DNA from: Euperipatoides rowelli
Taxonomy: Eukaryota; Onychophora; Udeonychophora; Euonychophora; Peripatopsidae
Assembly: GCA_003024985.2 (NCBI GenBank)
Contig: PXIH01S0007845.1
Direction: 5' to 3' (one strand)
DNA length: 14,153 bases
In this document: positions 8,391-14,153 of the stretch, in pieces
How positions within the stretch are numbered: the stretch's first letter is position 1
Layout: every line of letters begins with the position of its first letter
Position numbers and translations under genes: made by a program
Notes under the pieces: model-generated
Databases searched by the model: none
Told to the model about the DNA's origin: nothing
The model's input: only the letters and a program-made list of their open reading frames with translations

Positions 8391-9989
8391 GTAAGATGCC
8401 AGCAGTGAAAGTGAAATATAGAGTGAACTTCATTTGATCAATGACTAACTTAGAGTTAGGATAGATCCCATCTTGGTGAATGAGTAACACAATATGATGA
8501 CTTAAGACCAAAATTATTACTATAACAATTATCTCAATAAACTTGCTTGTCAAAAAAGTATATGGTTTCAATATCATCAATGTAACTGTAGTGAATGACA
8601 AAAAACTAATAACCATAAACTTATGTTAATTAAACTTCAGTTTAATAACTCGTAGTCAGGTAAATTATAATTAATTACATGTCGATAAACAATAACTTCT
8701 TTTGATATAGCAGACTTGTAGACCAAAAACTGTAGACATAAAATAATAATAAAAATGTCACTGACATACTGTACATGAACAATAATCGGATATATTTATG
8801 AAAAAAATGCTCTTTACTCTATCATGCATTTAAATGGAAAAAATAAATATTTCAACTTGATTATTACAAATATACTTTCCTTGAAGTAAATTAATTTATA
8901 GCAATTTTCAGTATGAAATCCTAATAACATAAATGTAGAAAATAATTCAGCCTCAAACCTTTTCTTCGCAACAATAAGTAGGCTAATACGTCACGGTAAT
9001 AATTTATGCTGCATAGTTACTTGTTCATATAATAACTCTATAAAAATAATTAAGCAAGTCAACTTTTGCAACAAACGAACTTCAATCATATAACTATAAA
9101 TGAAAAAATAATTTAACTAGTATCGTTAAACTTCAAATCAAACAAAATGATTTCTTGTCACAAATTGTATCCACTATAAATTTCACAGCCAAACGTAACT
9201 TGAAAGGTAATATGGCAACTTGTACTTGTATACGACAAGTGAAGTTATACAATATACTGTAACATTCAGGGCTTACTCAAACGATGATTACTTTTAAAAT
9301 CATATACCAAAATAATATAGGTTTATCAACAAAGAGTATATTAAGCTCTTTCAGCGTTGTGACACAATTAATTTTCAAGCTAATAAACCGTCTGACTTTT
9401 CACTTGATGATGCCTGACTAAACTTTATAAAAAGTTCTTTTAAAACATTTAAAACATAAATACCTTTTTAGCTGTATTAACTCTAGGATATATTACCATT
9501 CCTTTTTTCTGGTAAACATCGATGCAACAATACTTTTAGCATCAAAAAAATAATGTTTCACGAAGAAAACATTTAGAACGTCCATGACTACATGGCTGAC
9601 CGCAGGAAAAAAAAAATCATTAATACTGTGTAAGATGGAAAAATTATTACACACATGTGCAGAAAAAATAGAAATCAGTTTAATGCAGATCTTTTTTACT
9701 AAGTAAAATAAAAAATAATAAACTAATGAACTATGACCTAAAATTTCTTTGGACAATAAAAAATACACTCTATGTATTGAATATAAAAAAAGTACAAAAT
9801 TTACAATAATATATGTAATTAAATCAATGAATGCATAAAAAAATATCCAAAAATTTACAATGTATAAATAAACATTACAATTGCAAATGGGTAAATAATA
9901 ATTTTTACAGAAAAATTCAAGTAATTGTAATCAATTGCTTTTTTAAAAATAAATCGATATCATTTTCCATTTATAACACTCATTCTAAT
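8391..9989. other. AT-rich DNA between two copia remnants, nothing recognised
   Basis: About 1.6 kb without recognisable protein similarity. A 91-codon minus-strand open frame (9493-9768) encodes a Phe/Ile/Leu-rich sequence of the kind AT-rich DNA yields by chance. No reverse transcriptase or RNase H motifs from either flanking copia element are visible. Confidence 0.55.
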
Positions 9990-11300
9990 GTTTATTTCTA
10001 CTGTTGTCCCTGAGAGTGTTCTGTTTAAATTCTTGTGACTGATAATAGTCTTTAGCTGTTTCAATGCATTCGTCACCATCATATGATAGGGTAGCTGGGG
10101 GTTTATCTTTAGTAATCCTACTAGATGATCTGGGATGAATAGCTTCCCCTTGAACTTGTGCTTCAGTTGGTTCATCTTGTAGATCCTTGGTAGTAGTAGA
10201 TTATTGTCTTCTTTGAAATGTTAATTCAATGCTTGATTTTTCCATAAGACATTTCTCTAGCTCAAACTTTACACATCGTGAAAGAGATTTTTTTTCCTTT
10301 TATAGGGTTCCAGCCTCTATAAATCTTAGAGTCTCCATAACCCACAAGAATAGCAGGGTTACTCCTATTGTCTAGTTTCCTTTTATCAGGTCTATTATTT
10401 ACATAATAGCATCGTGTTCCTATAGTCCTCAGATGATCTAAAGTCAATTCTTCATTATATCAGAGCTCATAGGGTGTTTTTCTTAATTCACTATGCTTTA
10501 CTCTGTTAATCAAATAAACAGCAGTACAAATTAATTATCCCCATAAATATTTAGGCAGATTAGATTGGTATAAAAGAGTTCTCATTGTTTCCATTACTGT
10601 TCTGTTTAATCTTTCTATAGTTACATTGTTTCAGGTGTATAGGACAAACTAATCTTATGTTGGATACCTTTACCTAGCAGATAGTTAGAAAATTATTTAC
10701 TTATAAATTCTTCCCCTCCATCACTTCTCAATATTCGGGGTCTCCTGCCAAATTGGTTTATGCCTTGTTCAATATAGTGTTTAATTTACTCACTGGCTTC
10801 ATGTTTATATCATATCATGTTAACAGTAGAATATCGGGAACAATCGTCTATTATATTGAGAGCATATCTGTTGTTACGGTACCTAAAGTGATAGGTTCAA
10901 TAGGACCGCATAAATCTATATGTATAATTTCAAATGGTCTTGTCACCCTAATTCTAGCAAAAGGTTTATTTGCCATTTTAGATACTGTACATGCTTCACA
11001 GATGTCTTCATGTTGGCCCTTGTCTTAATCTTTGTTTTGTATGAGTAGCTCTTTCATTTGTTCAGGTATGTCATCTTAATTCCTATGACCCATCCTTTCG
11101 TGGATAATGTGTTGAGACAAATTAGTAATACTGATAATATTCTCTCTAGGTGAAGGTGGTTCTGTAATCAGATTATAGTCTGTTCTAATTCAGCCAGTTG
11201 GGTTTTTTTCTACTAGATGGTATAACCAGCACTACTTTTTTGTCAAATGATATACTGTACCCGGATTGGGTTAATTGCGATACTGATAACAAATTTTCTG
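9990..11300 (-). pseudogene. Ty1/copia integrase remnant
   Basis: The minus strand carries a copia integrase, which inserts element cDNA into the genome. Just inside, E-N-L-L-S-V-S-Q-L (about 11298-11272) marks the pre-integrase region. The zinc-binding HHCC domain is present: H-E-R-M-G-H at 11102-11085 and C-E-A-C at 11000-10989. The catalytic triad can be followed: Asp in I-D-L-C-G-P (10916-10914), Asp in R-S-D-G-G (10722-10720) and Glu in I-E-R-L-N-R (10615-10613). The last two are about 35 codons apart, as in D-D-35-E integrases, but lie in different frames. The C-terminal part with I-L-V-G-Y-G and W-N-P at 10447-10262 follows, then an S-S-R-I-T-K linker near 10120. Similarity ends near 10000, before reverse transcriptase. 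Several stops and at least three frame changes make it inactive. Confidence 0.9.
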
Positions 11301-12139
11301 TCAAATCAGGCTTGGCATTACTTGTTCCAACTTGAGCCCAAACACCTGTCCTATGGTATTTAACAAGTGCACATATAATTCTCCTTTATGTGTTGTCATG
11401 TGTTGCTGTCGATCAGCTGTTGTAATTTTAGTCAAGAATTCTGTAGATATACTGTTTCTTAGACAACTGAGATCATTGACCATGTGTGAATTTGCTCCTG
11501 AATCTATAATCCATCTTGAACTACCATTTCTTGTTGGTGTATCATTTGTAGTTGTCATAGCTTTTACTAGTGTCCTTTTCTCCATCCAGTCAGGCCATGT
11601 GTCTTGACTTTGACTTAATGCAACTTCATCCATTGCTGTAACAAGTTTACTTTGTTGAGTATCATTTTCAGTTCTGGATATTCTAGAATTACTACCATGT
11701 TTAAAAAATTATTTATTTGGGCTGTGTTGTTTGAGGAGTCGGCAATCCTTTCTCACATGCCCCACCTTATGGCAATAGAAGCATGTTGGTTTATTCTTGG
11801 AGTTATTATAACTCCTTTTGAATCCAGAATACATAGCTTTAACATTATGTTGAGGTGTTTTATCCTTAGAAATTCTCGAATTTTCTTCCATTATTTTTTC
11901 TCTGATATAAGTAACACTAATATTCTTATTGTACCTTCCTTCGATGGATGTAATCGAAGTATTATATTCCCTAAGCAAGCTACCTAGTAATGCAGCGCAG
12001 ATTAGTTCATCAATTGGATGACCTCTGTCCTCCAACCTTGCAGCAGATTCAAGTATATATGTTATGTGATCTGAGATGTTGACCCTTGTATGTATCTAGC
12101 AGAAAATATTTTTCTGTAGAGTGAAAGTCTATTTCCTAA
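11301..12139 (-). pseudogene. Ty1/copia gag C-terminal half and protease remnant
   Basis: One minus-strand frame runs from about 12085 to 11301 with a single internal stop (TAA, 11711-11709). In order it shows the end of the capsid (A-R-L-E-D-R-G-H-P-I, A-A-L-L-G-S-L), a charged linker, a perfect zinc knuckle CFYCHKVGHVRKDC (11783-11742), and the protease active site W-I-I-D-S-G-A-N-S-H (DSG at 11504-11496), in the usual copia order. A frameshift near 11320-11335 then moves the match to the pre-integrase frame. The capsid match also changes frame near 12090 (S-L-Y-R-K-I-F) and stops abruptly at 12139, where a LINE is inserted. It is unusually well preserved compared with the + strand copia copy. 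Confidence 0.92.
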
Positions 12140-12406
12140 GTTATAAAAAAAATAAAAGAAAGTGATCAAATTAAAGACCTTGGAATAATTTACGATAAAA
12201 AATTAAATTTTGATATACATATAAATAATATAAAAAACAAAAATTAAAAGGGCATTCGGATATAAAAAACAACATTAAAAATTTGAATCAAGAAACATTT
12301 GAAACAATTTTCACTTATTACCTTCAACCTATATTAGATTATGGATCAAATATAATTTTATATAAAGACAGTAAATCATTAAATCCTGGACAAAACATTT
12401 AGACGT

Positions 12407-12772
12407 ATGACAAAAAGAATTAAAGGCTTTGGTAAAAAATCATATAATTACAGACATAATAAAATAAATTTNTTAAGACCTAGTTCAATTTATCTCTATA
12501 ACGATTTAATTTTCATATATAAAGAATTGATAATAAAAGGTAATTTNAATAATTATTACATCATAAACAATAGAATAAATAGAAATTCTCACCCTTATAA
12601 TATTAAAATTCCCTTCAGCAAAAACAGATATTTTATAAAATCGGTCTTTAGAAGAAGTGTTCCGATCTGGAATAAACTTCTAAAAACACTATTTGAAAAA
12701 AATTATAACGAGTTTAAGGCAGGCTTAATGAATTATATCAAAGAAACAAATATATGGAATGAATATTCCTAA
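12407..12772 (+). pseudogene. LINE reverse transcriptase, C-terminal 'thumb' region
   Basis: The last part of an ORF2-type protein begins with R-R-M-T-K-R-I-K-G, which corresponds to the Q-R-R-F-T-K-R-I motif of jockey/CR1-like elements. It continues with L-Y-N-D-L-I-F-I-Y-K and ends with S-V-P-I-W-N-K-L-L, the conserved W-N-x-L near the end of these proteins, before a TAA at 12770-12772. The catalytic reverse transcriptase core is not in the window, so the fragment is inactive. Upstream similarity in other frames (12150-12400) shows at least two frame changes. Two N bases (12472, 12547) lie inside. Asn, Ile and Lys dominate, reflecting the AT-rich base composition. The clade cannot be fixed from this region alone. 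Confidence 0.82.
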
Positions 12773-12776
12773 TAAA
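12771..12776 (+). other. AATAAA at the LINE ORF end
   Basis: AATAAA overlaps the stop codon of the LINE frame. It could serve as a polyadenylation signal, but the visible 3' end of the element is about 250 bp further on, so it may be fortuitous in this AT-rich DNA. Confidence 0.25.
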
Positions 12777-12948
12777 ATGTCTGTCAACATTATTTGAACC
12801 ACAAAAGAGTTTTCATTATATCAGAGTAATTAGTTTAGAATTTGATTGTATTAGAATTGTTAGTGTGTAGTTAATTTTAGTCTTAGTTTTATACAATATA
12901 CTGTATAAAAATGTTTTTGTTTTATGTGTTTGTATTGTTCTCATTTCA

Positions 12949-12995
12949 CTTGTATAGGCTACTATACAAGAAACTGTACAGGCGTTCAAACGCCT
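12949..12995 (+). other. Paired hairpins in the LINE 3' UTR
   Basis: CTTGTATAG (12949-12957) and CTATACAAG (12962-12970) are perfect 9-base complements with a GCTA loop. Ten bases later AGGCGTT (12980-12986) and AACGCCT (12989-12995) form a perfect 7-base stem. A third, weaker pair (TTATAC/GTATAA) lies near 12890-12910. In some LINEs a 3' hairpin is what the reverse transcriptase recognises to start copying; that role here is inference. Confidence 0.7.
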
Positions 12996-13009
12996 AAACT
13001 TTTGGAGAC

Positions 13010-13033
13010 AAATAAATAAATAAATATAAATAA
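13010..13033 (+). repeat. (AAAT)n tail of the LINE
   Basis: A run of AAAT units, slightly interrupted by ATATAAAT, directly follows GGAGACA at the element's 3' end. Short tandem tails of this kind are typical of several LINE clades and mark the insertion boundary. Confidence 0.8.
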
Positions 13034-13064
13034 ATCCTTCTGATGTACTTCTTCAAATCGTTGC
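13034..13064 (-). pseudogene. Short continuation of the interrupted copia gag
   Basis: On the minus strand this 31-base stretch reads about ten codons (R-F-E-E-V-H-Q-K-D) in the frame that continues into S-L-Y-R-K at 12139 once the LINE is removed. It is cut off on its other side by the gypsy LTR. The length is too short for independent identification; the assignment rests on frame continuity across the insertion. Confidence 0.55.
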
Positions 13065-13269
13065 TGTAGTGTTTTGTTAGTTTAGCTTGTTAAATGATTA
13101 ATAAAATGTTCTCACGGTAATGGTTCGGGCTGTGAGATTTGTCTTGTGATTATGGCCATTCTTGCTGAGAAGCAGACGCCTATTTAATGTGTTCCTATGC
13201 TTTTGTTATAGTGTATTATCTAATGTTCAAATAGATATGTTTAAATGTGTATTTGCAAAGAAATATACA
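13065..13269 (+). mobile_element. 5' LTR of the right-hand Ty3/gypsy element
   Basis: The interval starts TGTAGTG and ends ATATACA, giving matching TGTA/TACA ends and a length of 205 bp, in the range of compact gypsy (mag-like) LTRs. The primer site follows four bases later, and gag begins about 125 bp after that. The element's other LTR is outside the window, so the boundaries cannot be tested by comparison, and the left boundary is inferred from where copia similarity stops. Confidence 0.5.
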
Positions 13270-13273
13270 AAAG

Positions 13274-13293
13274 TGGTGACGAGGCAGTGGATT
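13274..13293 (+). other. Primer binding site, tRNA-Ser type
   Basis: TGGTGACGAGG differs at one position from TGGCGACGAGG, the complement of the 3' end (including CCA) of animal tRNA-Ser(GCU) as I recall it. The following bases are partly matching (GTGGATT). Its place between an LTR end and a gag start makes it the natural primer site for minus-strand DNA synthesis. Confidence 0.65.
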
Positions 13294-13394
13294 TAATTCA
13301 AGAAGTTGTGGAATTATAGTGAAAAAGTTTGTTTTTGTAAGTGCGTAGCTTGAAGCGCAAATGATTTTTTTTTAAAAAAAAAAAAGTGGAAATA
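13294..13394 (+). other. Leader between primer site and gag
   Basis: Untranslated leader of the gypsy element. It contains a T9-A12 homopolymer pair (13365-13385) immediately before the gag start, a likely place for length errors in sequencing or replication. Confidence 0.5.
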
Positions 13395-14153
13395 ATGACA
13401 GCTAGTGCAGAAGCAGCGAAGTGTCAGAGAACAATTGGAGGATTGGAAACGTTTGATTCAAATCTAGAAACTTGGAATTCTTATATTGATAGATTCAAAT
13501 TGTTTGTAGACTGTAATGGAGTCCCAGCAGAAAAATGGACAAGCACGTTCTTAACATTGGTGGGGATTAAAACATAATTTGTTGAAGGATTTATGTACGC
13601 CAAAAAAACCTTCAATGAAGACATATGCGGAATTAATAAGGTTAGTAAGTGATCATTTATATCCTAAACCTTCATTCATAGCAGAGCGCTATAAATTTAG
13701 TCAGCGTAATCAGTTGCAATAATGCGCAGTTAAAAAAATTGTCCACTTTTTGTGAGTTCGGACCAAATCTGAATGATTATTTGCNNGACAGATTNGTAAG
13801 TGGAATTGCAAACGAAAAAATTAAGCAAAGATTAATATCAGAAGGCACACAGTTAACATATGGAAGCTACAGAGCACGATGTAAATTCAATGGCTTGGAA
13901 TAAATGTCAAATTCGAGCGCTCCATAGAGAAGACAAGGTAGAGTCTGTTAGAAACAAAAATAAAAGTAGCAAATGGGAAAAAAGAAATATGCAGTTAGTG
14001 AAGCATGTTCTAATAATGGGCCTGCAATGCAACAAATTGATAAGCGAAAATATAATTACTGTGGGAGAGAAGGACATTTGTGGAAAAACTGTCATTATCG
14101 TGAATATAAGTGTAGAAGCTGTGGGAAAAAAGGGCATTTGGCTTATGTATGTA
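13395..14153 (+). pseudogene. Ty3/gypsy gag, frameshifted, runs off the window
   Basis: The first ATG (13395) starts a Gag reading M-T-A-S-A-E, then F-D-S-N-L-E-T-W-N-S-Y-I-D-R-F, the usual gypsy Gag opening. The frame stops at 13577, but similarity continues in another frame (K-P-S-F-I-A-E-R-Y-K-F, to 13719), then a third from 13739 (L-S-T-F-C-E-F-G, then V-S-G-I-A-N-E-K-I-K-Q-R-L). After further shifts near 13866 two zinc knuckles appear: 14051-14092, with Tyr in place of the first Cys (Y-N-Y-C-G-R-E-G-H-L-W-K-N-C), and 14111-14152 (CRSCGKKGHLAYVC). Two knuckles and the tRNA-Ser primer fit mag-like gypsy elements. Pol would lie beyond 14153. N bases at 13785, 13786 and 13795 mean some frameshifts could be sequence errors. 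Confidence 0.85.

Larger units (their letters stand above)
12140..13033 (+). mobile_element. 5'-truncated LINE (non-LTR retrotransposon) inserted in the copia gag
   Basis: Codons from about 12150 read I-K-D-L-G-I-I-Y-D-K-K-L-N-F, the typical sequence just after the reverse transcriptase core of jockey/CR1/I-type LINEs. This is followed by a poly-adenine-rich frameshift, P-I-L-D-Y-G-S and then the 121-codon frame at 12407-12772. The element ends in a 3' UTR with hairpins and an (AAAT)n tail at 13010-13033. The 5' end is missing, as expected from incomplete target-primed reverse transcription. The copia gag frame is interrupted exactly at 12139 and resumes at 13034, with TAA at both edges (12137-12139 and 13031-13033) as a possible 3-bp target duplication. 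Confidence 0.85.

Noticed and set aside
8171-8616. Minus-strand open frames over the + strand copia gag end and beyond
   Set aside because: The first lies opposite the zinc knuckle region and the second has no recognisable motif.
9493-9768. 91-codon minus-strand open frame
   Set aside because: Phe/Ile/Leu-rich composition typical of AT-rich non-coding DNA, and no reverse transcriptase or other domain motif.
11332-11987. Plus-strand open frames of 91 and 111 codons
   Set aside because: They are antisense shadows of the copia gag and protease, whose zinc knuckle and D-S-G motif are on the minus strand.
1-14153. CRISPR arrays, bacterial operons, rRNA and tRNA genes
   Set aside because: No regular short repeat-spacer array, no ribosome-binding-site gene layout, and no cloverleaf or rRNA core sequence was seen; intron-exon structure and transposons show a eukaryotic locus.
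5519-14153. Next laminin exon downstream
   Set aside because: I looked for the expected E-W-V-T-A-T-D coding start after an AG acceptor and found none, so the downstream intron continues beyond the window.

Overview
This is a 14.2 kb piece of AT-rich animal nuclear DNA, most probably from an arthropod and probably an insect. The one host gene visible is a single spliced exon (5217-5518, + strand) of the laminin gamma chain (insect LanB2, vertebrate LAMC1). Its details, such as C-R-D-T-Y after the Y-Q-Y-Y-S-G stretch, fit arthropod gamma chains. The other evidence is typical animal transposon content: Ty1/copia, Ty3/gypsy, a LINE and a Helitron end. There is no prokaryotic gene organisation.

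Layout. 1-70 is a GC-richer repeat edge holding two copies of GCCATCTTG. 71-3550 is non-coding AT-rich DNA with a three-unit degenerate tandem repeat of about 85 bp (1345-1600). 3560-4320 is a decayed Ty3/gypsy remnant on the - strand (gag, then a protease start). A fold-back sequence lies at 4458-4629 and a short palindrome at 4892-4909. The laminin exon follows at 5217-5518. 6329 to about 6683 is a short non-autonomous Helitron-like element on the - strand with an internal 102-bp duplication. 7177-8390 is a + strand copia remnant (candidate LTR, primer site, gag). 8391-9990 holds nothing recognised. 9990-13064 is a - strand copia remnant carrying gag, protease and integrase but no reverse transcriptase. 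It is split by a 5'-truncated + strand LINE (12140-13033) and cut at its gag end by the LTR of a + strand gypsy element. That element (LTR, primer site, leader, gag with two zinc knuckles) runs off the window at 14153.

How it fits together. If the laminin gene continues on both sides, everything outside 5217-5518 is intron, with at least 5.2 kb upstream and 8.6 kb downstream of the exon. The introns hold layers of dead transposons. At the right end the order of events can be read: copia first, then the LINE and the gypsy element into it. No intact transposon gene is present. Single N bases occur only inside the LINE and the rightmost gypsy element, so some frameshifts there may be assembly errors. 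I found no convincing evidence of an undescribed functional system. The best leads are the nested-insertion junction, the LINE 3' hairpins, the unusual copia primer site, the Helitron duplication and the fold-back sequence.
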